A stretch of DNA of 64,000 nucleotides from Pseudomonas sp. RIT-PI-r (GTDB taxonomy: Bacteria > Pseudomonadota > Gammaproteobacteria > Pseudomonadales > Pseudomonadaceae): assembly GCF_001297015.1 (NCBI RefSeq), contig NZ_LIGE01000005.1:25089-89088 (forward strand), in the 5' to 3' direction. A program made the translations under genes and the position numbers. The notes beneath the pieces were generated by a model that worked only from the letters and a program-made list of their open reading frames with translations, ran no database searches and was not told the origin of the DNA. Shown in pieces: positions 39,001 through 45,345 of this stretch; the first letter of the stretch is position 1; the number at the start of each line of letters is the position of its first letter.

Positions 39001-39555
39001 GACCGTGGTGTTGCGCCCGACGTTGAAGGTTTCCCAGTTGAGGATCGCCTTGTCGGCGGTCTGCTCGATCTTCACGGTGGTCTTGCCGTCAGCCTGAGTC
39101 TGCTGTGGGCCCTTGGCGTTCTGCCAACCCTGAGCCAGGCTGTTATCGACTTTCAAACCGCCCTCACCCAGACCGTCCGGCACAAACTGCACCGTGCCCA
39201 AGGCGGCAGCACGCCCGGCCGCCTGCGCCGCTTGTTGCGCGGCAATCGCGGCAACGGTGTTGTTCAACGTCTGGATCGAACGCTGCAACTGCTGATTGGC
39301 CTTTTGCTGTTGAGCCAGCGGCGGTGTCATCCCCGGCAAGCCGCCCATGCTCGGACGCGCCGCCGCGGCTTGCTGCGCTGCGCCCTTGGCAGCAAACCAG
39401 CTCGAACTGAACGCCGTCTGCGCCTGCGCACTGCCCGCCACCAGACACAACGCCACGGCGTGCGCCAACGGCTTGAGCAGCCACAGCGTCGGCTCCACAG
39501 CTTCACGCCTGGAGGACAGAACACGGGTACGACGACGGGATGGGCGAGCGAGCAT
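27058..39555 (-). CDS. Giant filamentous haemagglutinin-family exoprotein (TpsA, PdtA-like)
   Basis: A 4165-residue two-partner secretion exoprotein. It begins with a long TPS-type signal peptide (MLARPSRRRTRVLSSRREAV through LCLVAGSAQAQ), followed by the haemagglutination-activity TPS domain with an NRNGI motif (variant of NPNGI) near residue 223, and then thousands of residues of beta-helix-like repeats rich in Gly, Ala, Asp and Asn (GDLVIRAGGNLDIYG and similar). Size, domain order and neighbourhood (DING proteins, type II secretion genes) recall P. aeruginosa PdtA, a phosphate-depletion-regulated exoprotein. The start is ATG 39555 (GTG 39558 has better ribosome-site spacing). No TpsB transporter gene is present in the window. 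Confidence 0.9.
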   Translation of the reverse strand: MLARPSRRRTRVLSSRREAVEPTLWLLKPLAHAVALCLVAGSAQAQTAFSSSWFAAKGAAQQAAAARPSMGGLPGMTPPLAQQQKANQQLQRSIQTLNNTVAAIAAQQAAQAAGRAAALGTVQFVPDGLGEGGLKVDNSLAQGWQNAKGPQQTQADGKTTVKIEQTADKAILNWETFNVGRNTTVEFAQQANWAVLNRVNDPSARASQIQGQIKGAGTVMLVNRNGIVFSGSSQVNVRNLVAAAANITDIQFRDRGLYFDSTGTQPTFTDAAGKVLVERGASIETHKPAVSTDAGGYALLLGNEVQNDGSISTAKGQTVLAAGDRFYIRKGSGTEGNTFSTTFGSEVTPGFKAGAVAGKVTNNGLIQSATGDITLAGHEVVQNGVLLASTSVSTRGTIHLLNPSTDSTGSVTLGQGSATAIMLDSSDLTALDSQRDAALTGVNANNRIRGDQSRIEIQSGGSVEFQNGSITLATGGQVAVSAQRRSLVRDGAMIDVSGALGVKVAMENNNIKINVQGNEQRDASINREKGALNSNDVWVDVRELVYVPAGTNGYATDRWYTAGGLLEVGGYLGTQGHSIGEWMAQGGTVSFAGNDVVTEKGSLINLSGGTLDVQSGEIRQSWLRGADGKLYEVSRAPGDLLYTGLYKVYEDNSERWGQTSYFYNPLIAPRSRFESGYTVGRDAGQLVIATANAVLDGQMIGEVYQGERQNQAPKPVLDGYEQSQTALARRAQLIVGSYEPTYVAAASGLLYTLNPTLDQVQMGGERPLAGSDLDLAGAVSDARKGKLFLDNDQLNGVRLGALKVAAKDQVVVDGALTVDNGGDITLYAPDVQIGADLTARGGSLRLGNVLNQFLSSDTADTRLTAKADKTTQVNVADGVRLDTRGVWSNLRTNPDDGANLAYLNGGLVSVRSSGDIDIGAGSLLDVSSGGAVLANGKTRGGKGGDLTLESSAISAPGKTHLDLAGELRGYGVTGGGTLTVQANKILVGQTDQALADNTLQLSGDLFSKGFSAYNLIGLSGLDVAEGTAIDVTLPVFRFGDAAPNQVSGVDPQTALELWTPTLFQENPTKGLLTQRAGASLTLQGGASLIGLIDAANSPLTLGHGSRISVDPGQSIKLRGAGQITVEGELNAWGGTIDIRQQQFGAINPGTSNQVADSTAHNRSIWIGEQAVLDVAGRANTAIDVLGRTYGQVGKGGSIIIGGEIDTKLATATAADAYVIVRQGARLDASGTEAVVDIAGQGPTRVATDGGRISLSAYNGVFVEGSLRAAAGGVGAAGGRLELALEVPLYLDSASNAVRAPREIIIGQGSGDQRLSANLRPGDGDDSLRYGQTRLSADELMAGGFDNLSLLSNGLLSFDGDVNLHMNQSLNLYAGALSLAENSTDAARIDLRAPYLRLSGVGTYFEAPTMTRARLTLNPTNRLSQATFNASANLLDVGNGLSFGTQGAILQQQGPAVAYSRRAFGLVSRDSSGALRFLAPNARAEKPRLWTPGDWNPGAAQISPATGVQADVRAGYQGADRANEHTLRISGRGAAPAAVPYSVFGSLSLTAGTIEQGGVIRAPLGLITLGDDVLTATREVRLLPGSMTSVSAAGLVMPYGGTTDGIDYRYNDKSVILNGITGQTNGVVVNSQYIDVQGGATLDLSGGGDLRGAGFVSGRGGSTDARLNPLVRNAADGTFSLPGLASNPVYAIVPGNQSVYAPVVAEAAAADPRVGQQITLGAGVPGLAAGTYTLLPSNFALLPGAFRVEVNGQATPSGTTPALQLRNGSWTSSGQMSIANTALRDSLASQVILTSADVLRRYSQYNETSLTQFIYSDAARRGVPRALAPMDGKTLDLRLNAGGEQDIALQFNGQALFKAAEGGFTGTAVLRGGNAGANFEILGAGHAPTADFDGVSVYADTLNNLNAGRLSIGAMPNVMYGNSANIIGFLGTSKDIVLREGAILSAPEVLLRTTSTLGGITVEAGAGINTLGRGDVAYDSTAGYFYQPDQSSLLLASNGWTHVLAPKAASGISGGGSIRIGVCTTTVCSNPAILYSDGSLTAATDNQFELDEAVRFGTRHLALSVGSVNAGSAEALAAAGSRVPAGLMLNQNVLNRLLRGDTQYGAPALETLSLTTRDAFNFYGNVSLDTLDPQTGQSKLQNLVLVTPAIYGLGNANDVASIRTANLIWNGATQSPGGVITAGAGTGSGTLDIQAQRIELGYDSMPQASGLDQNNRLALGFANVNLTASDRITANHKGSLAVYQQQGTYDPVKGYRYSGGNLNLRTPLLTGEAASVSVLKAGNNLTLSGGGAAGGADALGAELNLEARNIVLDSRIALASGKLTVKSEGDLTLGNAAVLDMAGRTLPFNDVNKYSWGGDVSLYSANGNIRQAAGSRIDLSAKNHQAGNLTATALGDAAGTVDLQGEILGGSSGYYDAGGTLVPYKAGSVDIRAQNLGGDATAQFAALNQRLNAGQVFGSRSLQLKQGNLVIGDGLKAGDINVSVDNGSLTVAGLIDASGERVGNIRLAAKNALTLAGNSVLDAHGRVLRVDSYGKIIDAPNRATVELNSGEGVLTLASGARIDLRHGTDALPGFLAGQHDGMLRGTLELNAPRLGSNDIAIDASGALTIQGARSIGLNATRRYTDARDGVDQAVSGRPYQVIDQAMLDSIHGDSNTFINAALGNSDLLQRKLAGLNNAAYADAFHLRPGVEIASKTADGDLVVEGDLDLSGYRYASLNPHTRLNPAVYGSGEAGNLVIRAGGNLDIYGSINDGFAPPPETQDDAGWKLIAGVQPFGGDLIVPGSGVSLAEGTQFPIGATLNYDVTIQGAVLASGTLLPTQAVLAEAYTFSAGTVLAGAIHDASGNLLYAAGTLLSDSVTVPANSRLGAGIRLNKATNLQAMNWPKGVPLPAVYDADLSSTSGVKLSGSLDLLRGSLIPSMTDVKLADGTSLIELRPFTGDQQGKNWALASLLPSGSASWSMRVVAGADLGAADSRAVKPVLTDGNLRLADAHYGVTVTTGTGTMVWAPGNPYDLPGYNPVPDDQLFMCDLIPGLCQPMARWVWAPGSGLGGDYEPVPEEALILCDIYPNLCIGNNPGTTAKAHSQMFSVLRTGTGDLDLIAAGNLSMDSPFGVYTAGTQSANVDPLYNQKRGHLSDSDSVLGTAGADYEKWVNGGADSLYQAWYPQLGGNLTINAGGSVSADSVGKKALSSGGGFREQIASASVGNWLWRQGTGNPDVPTAWWINFGSYATQLMTADGNTEPYLIGFTGFGTLGGGNISLRAGGDAGMLKPLGDAINYPRSQGLIVAVGSTGRIASDGSVQMTGGGDMDIRIGGALNPSLQARAGDNGTRPPRHDLQGTLINLRGAAQLTGGALGGINLQYGALSQSHDVRETRPLDPFTSTTSNASGGLVLIPGDSGMSLNTRGDLVLGGAADPGRVRLFNASPLLDSSGNMGIGGILSGFSLWTDHTAIDLFSAGGNLTPSTQLAEVDSNLTPVSGANTSPTDGRFVYPSILRAVAAQGSIYAGPSATYGEGNAAPTTAYSLLLAPSTAGQLELLAGDSIYAGGYAINQSGASPLAIATPFKPAFQAFASSRVQKPLNSNYASDGVKPDANSRYPLFAFGPNSYSGLNDVQGPARFYALTGDLVGIRSGETLRFDNSKRTWYEAAGPVWMVAGRDIVASGTNLGQPTAVRPDEMGVGREVITSTGNLFVHNDPRDVSRVSAGRDILYSSFDIAGPGTLDINAGRNILMEDRASITSLGSLVAGDQRPGASVVLQAGTGAQGPEYSRVIARYLNPQNLAGPPASLNGQPGKVGKTYLDELQSWLTLGYGFSGNAEQAQAFYAAMPSAEQAIFARQVYFAELRAGGLEYNDVDGPRTGSYLRGRNAIAALFPSTDVAGNPIRYDGDITLYGGAGVKTLFGGDIQMLTPGGGQVFGIEGAAPPSTAGIITQGSGNIQLYSQGSILLGQSRIMTTFGGSILGWSAEGDINAGRGSKTTVVYTPPKRVYDTWGNVTLSPSVPSTGAGIATLNPIAEVKPGDIDLIAPLGTIDAGEAGIRVSGNVNIAALTVVNAANISVQGKSTGVPVVSAVNTGAITSASSAASSATQAAEDVARQQQAASRQNQASVFTVQVLSFGNEQLAPSRDGASRAPAPGYNPDSPVQVLGAGALDEQAKQQLTEEERGQLTL

Positions 39556-39776
39556 CACTACGAGATCCTTTTTTGATTGCCACACTTGGGTGGCCAAAGC
39601 TGCCGCAGGCCTGCAAAAACCTGCTGTTACGACATAGGCCGTTGGCGAGGGCCGCGACCGAACGGATGTCACACAAACTTCATGTTAGGGGAGTAATTGC
39701 GAGCACGATGGCTGAGTGCCAGAACCGAAAATGGCAGTGGCGAACGCAGCTGCCATTGGCTCAACGAAGGCGTATT

Positions 39777-40883
39777 TCAAAGAGGTCGACCGATACCGTT
39801 ACAAATGGACGGGTTGTTGATATCGAGGTTTTCGCCCGAAGTATTCGTAACAAAGTTGGCGATCACCGCCTCTCTCATTTTGTCCGCCATACCCACGAAA
39901 CCATGAGCACGGTTGGAAGGCACATTTCCCGGGTAGCTGTAGTGCTTGCTGAGAAAACTCTTGATCTCGCTGGCAACCGCGGCATCCTTGTAACACTGAG
40001 AGAAAATCAGGTTGGACGTCGCAGAAATCGAGTAACCGCTGCTGGGTTTGGCAATCACTTGCCCCCAGGCTGACGGTTCAACAACTCTGGTTGGCGGATG
40101 CAAAACAGGCACCAGTGCCAAAGTCGAATCAGCGAGTGTGGGCAGAACGCCGTTGATCCGAGCGACTACGGCATTGTTCTTCACATCCAGACCATCCGGC
40201 CCCAGATAGCCGATGGAACCATCAACACTGTTGACCATCGCATTGACATCGCCATCCGCGCCGACACTTACCCAGTTTGAAGGTATCGAGGAACCCGCAT
40301 TGATGCGCGCACTGGTGAAAATAGCGTTGGTCGAAAACCGGATCGGGCAGACCGCGTTCAAATGACGACTGAGTACTTCAGTGCCGCCACTCGAATAGCT
40401 GGGGTAAACAAGCCGGATTGGAGTGCTGTCACTCGTGCCCAGAAGCGCTCCCCAAGTGGTAGCAGCGCCGGACATCGCGTCGCACAGTTGCGCCGAGGTC
40501 AGATTCAGAGCGGTTTGACCTGCCTTTTTATAAACAATGACCACCGGGGTAACCACCGACGGAATCTGTATCAAAGGCCCATAGGCAGAAGCGAGGGAAG
40601 CGTTGTAAGTTGCAATTTCAGTAGCGGTGAGAATCGACTCGCTCGCCGCAAAATGTACCGTCCCGGTCGTCCCGAATTGTGCCGCGTTGTTGGTTAGAAA
40701 TGCAGATTTACCAATACCGCTTCCCGTCGCTGCATAGCTGAAACTGGCAGGAAAAATACTGTCAGATGCCCCTTTGTAAAGCTTGGCCGGGATGGTTGCG
40801 CCGCCCCCGGTAACGGCCCCTGCCGAACTCGACACCAGTGCTACGCCTGATAACACCGCGACCATCATTCGCTGCTTCAACAT
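39777..40883 (-). CDS. DING-type phosphate-binding protein, copy 1
   Basis: A 368-residue PstS-like DING protein. The signal peptide ends at about SSSAGA and the mature protein starts with VTGGGATIPAKLYKG, close to the DINGGGATLP consensus. Downstream are the phosphate-binding segments GSGIGKSAFL, a Ser/Gly-rich SGGTEVLSRHL and SIGYLGPDG. The ATG at 40883 sits six bases from a strong AAGGAGG; the longer frame is excluded. DING proteins bind phosphate with high affinity and some are secreted by the Hxc type II system. It follows copy 2 but is separated from it by a strong terminator. Confidence 0.9.
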   Translation of the reverse strand: MLKQRMMVAVLSGVALVSSSAGAVTGGGATIPAKLYKGASDSIFPASFSYAATGSGIGKSAFLTNNAAQFGTTGTVHFAASESILTATEIATYNASLASAYGPLIQIPSVVTPVVIVYKKAGQTALNLTSAQLCDAMSGAATTWGALLGTSDSTPIRLVYPSYSSGGTEVLSRHLNAVCPIRFSTNAIFTSARINAGSSIPSNWVSVGADGDVNAMVNSVDGSIGYLGPDGLDVKNNAVVARINGVLPTLADSTLALVPVLHPPTRVVEPSAWGQVIAKPSSGYSISATSNLIFSQCYKDAAVASEIKSFLSKHYSYPGNVPSNRAHGFVGMADKMREAVIANFVTNTSGENLDINNPSICNGIGRPL

Positions 40884-40920
40884 ACTCCACCTCCTTATCA
40901 AGTGCCCTCCGCACGAGGGC

Positions 40921-40951
40921 AAAAAAAATGGCAGCCCCGCGGGGCTGCCAT
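40921..40951 (-). terminator. Rho-independent terminator after DING copy 2
   Basis: On the minus strand ATGGCAGCCCC-GC-GGGGCTGCCAT forms an 11-bp perfect stem followed by seven or eight T residues. It lies between the two DING genes, so copy 1 depends on read-through or a promoter within the 95-base gap. Confidence 0.93.
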
Positions 40952-40977
40952 TCATACCGCTGACTGAACCAACCGAC

Positions 40978-42090
40978 TTACAAAGGACGACCGATGGTGT
41001 TGCACACGGTGGTGTTGTTGATGTCCAGGTTGTTGCCCGACGTGTTGGTGATGAAGTTGGCGGTTACAGCGTTTTTCCACGAATCAGGCACGGCGACGAA
41101 CTTGTGCGCCTGAGTCGCCGTGTTGTTGCCCGGGATGCTGTAGTGAGTGGTCAGGAAGGCCTTCACGGAAGCGGCCACGGCTGCGTCCTTGTAGCACTGA
41201 CCGAAGATGAAGTTGGTGTAGGCAGCGAGTTTGTAACCCAATGCCGGGTTAGCCACCACTGGCGACCAGTTGGCAGGGTTGGCAGCCTGGGCTGGAGTCG
41301 AAGGAGCCGACACCGAAGACAGTGCCAGAGTCACGTTCAGCGAAGTAGGCTGAACACCGTTGACGCGAGCCACAACAGCGTTGCTGGTAGCGTCAACACC
41401 GTCCGGACCGACATAACCGATCGAACCGTCAACCGCGTTCACGGTAGTGGCGACGTCGGAAGTGTTAGCGACGCCGACCCAGTTCGACGGCAGTGCCGAA
41501 CCGGCTGGCAGACGAGCATTGGTGAAGGTGGAGTTGGTGGCGAACTGGGTCGGGCAGACCGAGTTCAAGTGACGGCTGAGGATTTCCGAAGTACCGCTGG
41601 AAACGTTGCGATAAACCACGCGGATCGGGGTGGTGTCAGCCGTGCCCAGCAGAGCGCCCCAAGTGGTTTTAGCGCCGGAGAAAGCATCGCACAGCTGAGC
41701 GCTGGTCAGGTTCAGAGCAGTCTGGCCGGCCTTTTTGTACGGGATGGCAACCGAAGTGGCCACCGAAGGCAGTTGGATCAGCGGGCCGTACGAAGCACCG
41801 AATTCGGTGGTGTAGGTGCTGAGTTCCGAAGCGCTGAGGATCGAGTCGCTACCGGCGAAGTGCACGGTGCCGGTGGTGCCGAAGCCAGCAGGGTTGTTCT
41901 TCAGGAAAGCAGTCTTGCCACCGCCGCTACCGATGGCGGCGTAGGAGAAGTTGGCTGGCAGGATGCTGTCGGCAGAACCTTTGTACAGAGCGGCAGGCAG
42001 CGTTGCACCACCACCGGTAACGGCCATGGCTTGCGCGGAAGCCAGAGCGGCGACGGTCAGGGAGGCGGCGATCAGAGTGCGCTTGAACAT
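40978..42090 (-). CDS. DING-type phosphate-binding protein, copy 2
   Basis: A 370-residue paralogue of copy 1, beginning MFKRTLIAASLTVAALASAQAMA with mature VTGGGATLPAALYKGSADSILPANFSYAAIGSGGGKTAFL, an almost canonical DING N-terminus. The STGTSEILSRHL-like (SSGTSEILSRHL) and SIGYVGPDGVDA segments match copy 1. The ATG at 42090 is seven bases from AAGGAGA. It is probably exported by Sec and possibly secreted by the adjacent type II system for phosphate scavenging. A PhoB-box-like sequence lies about 130 bases upstream. Confidence 0.92.
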   Translation of the reverse strand: MFKRTLIAASLTVAALASAQAMAVTGGGATLPAALYKGSADSILPANFSYAAIGSGGGKTAFLKNNPAGFGTTGTVHFAGSDSILSASELSTYTTEFGASYGPLIQLPSVATSVAIPYKKAGQTALNLTSAQLCDAFSGAKTTWGALLGTADTTPIRVVYRNVSSGTSEILSRHLNSVCPTQFATNSTFTNARLPAGSALPSNWVGVANTSDVATTVNAVDGSIGYVGPDGVDATSNAVVARVNGVQPTSLNVTLALSSVSAPSTPAQAANPANWSPVVANPALGYKLAAYTNFIFGQCYKDAAVAASVKAFLTTHYSIPGNNTATQAHKFVAVPDSWKNAVTANFITNTSGNNLDINNTTVCNTIGRPL

Positions 42091-42220
42091 GAAGAATCTC
42101 CTTTTCAACTGGTTTGTGAACACAGGTTTTCGGGGTTGCTTGCATGACGCTGGGAAGACTCACCGGGCCCTCGCTGGCGTTGGCCGTGGTGAAGTCGCAC
42201 TGAGAAATTCGCAGGTTCCG

Positions 42221-42238
42221 GTGACAGATAAAGGAAAA
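42221..42238 (-). promoter_or_regulatory. Candidate PhoB box for the DING genes
   Basis: On the minus strand TTTTCCT-TTAT-CTGTCAC matches the two 7-mers of the Pho box (CTGTCAT-N4-CTGTCAT) at 4 of 7 and 6 of 7 positions with an AT-rich spacer. The match is moderate but the location, upstream of a DING gene known elsewhere to be phosphate-regulated, supports it. The gap 42091-42576 otherwise holds only the REP element below. Confidence 0.4.
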
Positions 42239-42450
42239 AACCTCGGGAGCTGTGAGGCGTTTCCGAAGGGATTTTCTCGGGTGTTTGTTGGGGCCGGCGA
42301 AGGGTCTGGATCAGGGGTTTGGCGGAATCGGGCTGGAGCCGTTGGCGGGTGGTTGCAGATGACAGAAAGGAGAACCCGAGGATGGGGGAATCGAGGGTCG
42401 GGTGATACCGCAGTCCTGGGAAAAAATCTGGATTATTTATTGCCCCGACT

Positions 42451-42553
42451 GGCCCCATCGCTGGCAAGCCAGCTCCCACAGGTTTTCTGTTGTGACACAG
42501 ATCGCATCAACAACTCCGCCCCCTGTGGGAGCTGGCTTGCCAGCGATGAGGCC
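42451..42553. repeat. REP doublet, GGCCTCATCGCTGGCAAG family
   Basis: Inverted pair GGCCCCATCGCTGGCAAGCC / GGCTTGCCAGCGATGAGGCC with inner CTCCCACAGG arms; same family as 19448-19566. It lies between the gspF stop and the DING promoter region. Confidence 0.9.
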
Positions 42554-42576
42554 AGGTCAGACACCATCAAAACCGG

Positions 42577-43788
42577 CTACTGGACCAGTTGATTGATCTC
42601 AATAATCGGCAACAACACCGCCATCACAATCACCAGCACCACCCCGCCCATCACCACAATCATCAGCGGCTCAAGCAGCGCGGTCATGCCCATCGCCCGC
42701 CGTTCGATATCGCGGGACAGGGTTTGCGCCGCCCGCTCGAGCATCGGTGGCAATGACCCGGTTTTCTCGCCGCTGGCAATCAGGTGAATCAGCACCGGCG
42801 GAAACACATTCTCCACCCGCAACGCCGCCGCCAGGTTCACACCCTCACGCACCTTGGCCGTGGCCTCAGTGACGCTCAAACTCAGGCGATCATTGGACAA
42901 CGTCTGCCGCGCCGCCTCCAGCGCACGCAACAACGGCACCCCGGCGCCGCCGAGAATCGCCAACGTCGAGGCAAAACGCGCGGTGTTCAGACCGAGGATG
43001 AAGCGCCCGAACAGCGGCAATTTCAGCACACGATGATGCCAACTCAAACGTGCCGCCGGATTGCGCAGATACAGGCGCCAGCTCCAGAACGCGCCTGCGA
43101 TGATCGCCGCACACAACCAGCCCCACGCCCTTATGAAATCACTGGCGTTGAGCATCGCCAACGTCAGCCCCGGCAAGTCCTGCCGCGCCTGAGAAAACGC
43201 GCTGACCACCTGCGGTACCACATAACTGAGCAAGAAAATCACGATGCCGATCGACACCAGTCCAACCACGCCCGGATAGATGAACGCGGTGAGAATCTTG
43301 CCGCGCAGGTTGTTGCGCTCCTCGATGTAGTCGGCCAGCCGTTCCATGACCTGCGCCAGATCACCCGATTCCTCGCCCGCCGCAATCAATGCGCGATAAA
43401 TCTCGGGAAAATCCCGTGGCCGCGCCGCCAGCGATTCCGCCAGACGCATGCCACTGCGCACATCCGCACGCACGGCACTGAGCGTATGGGCGATGTGCTT
43501 TTTTTCGGCCTGCTCCACCGTGGCGCTCAGCGCGGCTTCCAGTGGCAGACTGGCGCCGAGCAAACTCGCCAGTTGCCGCGTGGCCCAAGCCAAGTCGTTG
43601 TCTGAAAGCTTGGCGCTGAACAGTCCACCGCCGCCGTGACTGGCGACGTTGCTTTCTTTGCTTACCGACAGCGCAGTCAATCCGCGCCCACGCAAAACAC
43701 TGAACGCAGCGCCTTGGCTGTCCGCCTCAAGGTGCCCGGATTCAATCTTGCCGGTGGCATCGGCGGCTTCAAAACGATAGCGATTCAT
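42577..43788 (-). CDS. gspF: Type II secretion inner-membrane protein GspF
   Basis: A 403-residue polytopic platform protein with the duplicated T2SSF domain: the first (LAWATRQLASLLGASLPLEAAL...ESGDLAQVMERLADYIEER) and second (RFASTLAILGGAGVPLLRALEAARQTL...ASGEKTGSLPPMLERAA) halves and three membrane helices. It anchors the GspE ATPase and the pseudopilus assembly site. Its ATG overlaps the gspE stop by one base. Last gene of the minus-strand gsp operon. Confidence 0.95.
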   Translation of the reverse strand: MNRYRFEAADATGKIESGHLEADSQGAAFSVLRGRGLTALSVSKESNVASHGGGGLFSAKLSDNDLAWATRQLASLLGASLPLEAALSATVEQAEKKHIAHTLSAVRADVRSGMRLAESLAARPRDFPEIYRALIAAGEESGDLAQVMERLADYIEERNNLRGKILTAFIYPGVVGLVSIGIVIFLLSYVVPQVVSAFSQARQDLPGLTLAMLNASDFIRAWGWLCAAIIAGAFWSWRLYLRNPAARLSWHHRVLKLPLFGRFILGLNTARFASTLAILGGAGVPLLRALEAARQTLSNDRLSLSVTEATAKVREGVNLAAALRVENVFPPVLIHLIASGEKTGSLPPMLERAAQTLSRDIERRAMGMTALLEPLMIVVMGGVVLVIVMAVLLPIIEINQLVQ

Positions 43789-45194
43789 CAGGCGTCCCGT
43801 GTCACACGGAGGATTTCTTCAGGGGCGGTGGCGCCGCTGCGAATCCAGCGCTCACCGTCCTCACGCAGGCTGAACATCCCGGCCTTGGCGGCGGATGCGC
43901 GCAAGGCCTGCTCCCCTGCCCCTTGGTGGATCAGGGTGCGGATGTCATCATCGATGCAGAACAATTCGTGAATGCCGGTGCGGCCGCTGTAACCGGTTTG
44001 ATTACACGCAGCACAACCGACCGGGCGCCAAGTGCCCGGTGCCGTTGGGTCTTCTTGCTTGCAGTGATTGCACAGGCGCCGCACCAAGCGCTGCGCCAAA
44101 ACGCCGAGCATTGAAGACGCCAACAGAAACGGTTCGACGCCCATGTCGATCAAGCGGTTGACCGCCGACACCGCGTCGTTGGTGTGCAAGGTTGCCAGCA
44201 CCAGGTGACCGGTCAACGAAGCCTGCACGGCGATTTGCGCGGTTTCCAGATCGCGGATTTCGCCGATCATGATGATGTCCGGGTCCTGGCGCAGGATCGC
44301 TCGCAGCGCCAAGGCAAAAGTCATGTCGATCTTGGCATTCACCTGAATCTGGCTGATCCCCGGCAAGTCGTATTCCACCGGATCCTCGACGGTGAGGATG
44401 TTGCTAGTGCTCGCATCGAGTCGCGCCAGTGCGGCGTAAAGGCTGGTGGTCTTGCCGCTGCCGGTGGGGCCGGTGACCAGCACAATGCCGTGGGGCTGGC
44501 GAATCAGGTGATCAAGTTTGGCCAACACCTGCGCGTCCATGCCCAGCGTTTCCAGATGCAGACGCCCGGCCTGTTTGTCGAGCAGACGCATCACCACCCT
44601 TTCGCCATGCCCGGTCGGCACGGTGGAAACACGAATATCGATCGGCCGCCCGGCCACGCGCAAGGCGATGCGACCGTCCTGCGGCAGGCGTTTTTCGGCG
44701 ATGTCGAGTTGCGCCATGATCTTGATCCGCGACACCAGCGCACCGTGCAACGCCTTGCGCGGTGAGACCACGTCACGCAGGGTGCCGTCGACCCGATAGC
44801 GCACCACCGAATGGGTTTCGAACGGTTCGATGTGGATGTCGCTGGCTTCATCGCGCGCGGCTTGGGTCAGCAGTGCGTTGATCATGCGGATTACCGGCGC
44901 GCCGTCCTGGGTGTCGAGCAGGTCGGTGATTTCCGGCATGTCCTGCATCAGGCGGTCGAGGTCGACTTCGTTTTCTGCCGCGCCGACCACCGCCGCTGCG
45001 CTGCCTGTATCCGCATAGGCACTGGCAAGCAAGCCATCAAGCTCATCATCGCGCACCCGCTGAATCGTGGCCGCGCCAAACTGCCGTCGTGCTTCGCTGA
45101 TCGACCAGCCCGGCGTCGACGGGCACACCGTCAGCACGCCATCGCACAAAAGAATGCGCTGCGCCTTGGCCCAGGCGTAAGGCAACACACTCAT
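43788..45194 (-). CDS. gspE: Type II secretion ATPase GspE
   Basis: A 468-residue secretion ATPase: Walker [13 protein letters not shown] at about residue 240, Asp box ([19 protein letters not shown]), Walker B and His box ([33 protein letters not shown]), and a tetracysteine zinc motif CNHCKQ...GCAACNQTG typical of GspE. It powers pseudopilus assembly at the inner membrane. Slightly shorter than many GspE proteins because the N-terminal domain is compact. Confidence 0.95.
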   Translation of the reverse strand: MSVLPYAWAKAQRILLCDGVLTVCPSTPGWSISEARRQFGAATIQRVRDDELDGLLASAYADTGSAAAVVGAAENEVDLDRLMQDMPEITDLLDTQDGAPVIRMINALLTQAARDEASDIHIEPFETHSVVRYRVDGTLRDVVSPRKALHGALVSRIKIMAQLDIAEKRLPQDGRIALRVAGRPIDIRVSTVPTGHGERVVMRLLDKQAGRLHLETLGMDAQVLAKLDHLIRQPHGIVLVTGPTGSGKTTSLYAALARLDASTSNILTVEDPVEYDLPGISQIQVNAKIDMTFALALRAILRQDPDIIMIGEIRDLETAQIAVQASLTGHLVLATLHTNDAVSAVNRLIDMGVEPFLLASSMLGVLAQRLVRRLCNHCKQEDPTAPGTWRPVGCAACNQTGYSGRTGIHELFCIDDDIRTLIHQGAGEQALRASAAKAGMFSLREDGERWIRSGATAPEEILRVTRDA

Positions 45195-45212
45195 CTCAAA
45201 CCCTCCCCAATC

Positions 45213-45313
45213 CCTGTAGGAGCTGCCGAAGGCTGCGATCTTTTGATTTTTGGCCGTTTGGGTCCGTCGAAGAGCAGGATCAACAGATCGCAGCCTTCGG
45301 CAGCTCCTACAGG
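45213..45313. repeat. REP doublet, CCTGTAGGAGCTG family
   Basis: Inverted pair with outer arms CCTGTAGGAGCTGCCGAAGG and complement, inserted in the 151-base gap between gspD and gspE; related to 26915-27004. Confidence 0.9.
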
Positions 45314-45345
45314 TCCGTTTTCCAAATCAAAGGGTGATGGGGGAG

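Noticed and set aside
39677..39700. Pho box upstream of the TpsA-like gene (ATGTCAC-ACAA-ACTTCAT)
   Set aside because: Only about 9 of 14 positions match and it points away from the gene, so I did not annotate it although phosphate control is plausible.
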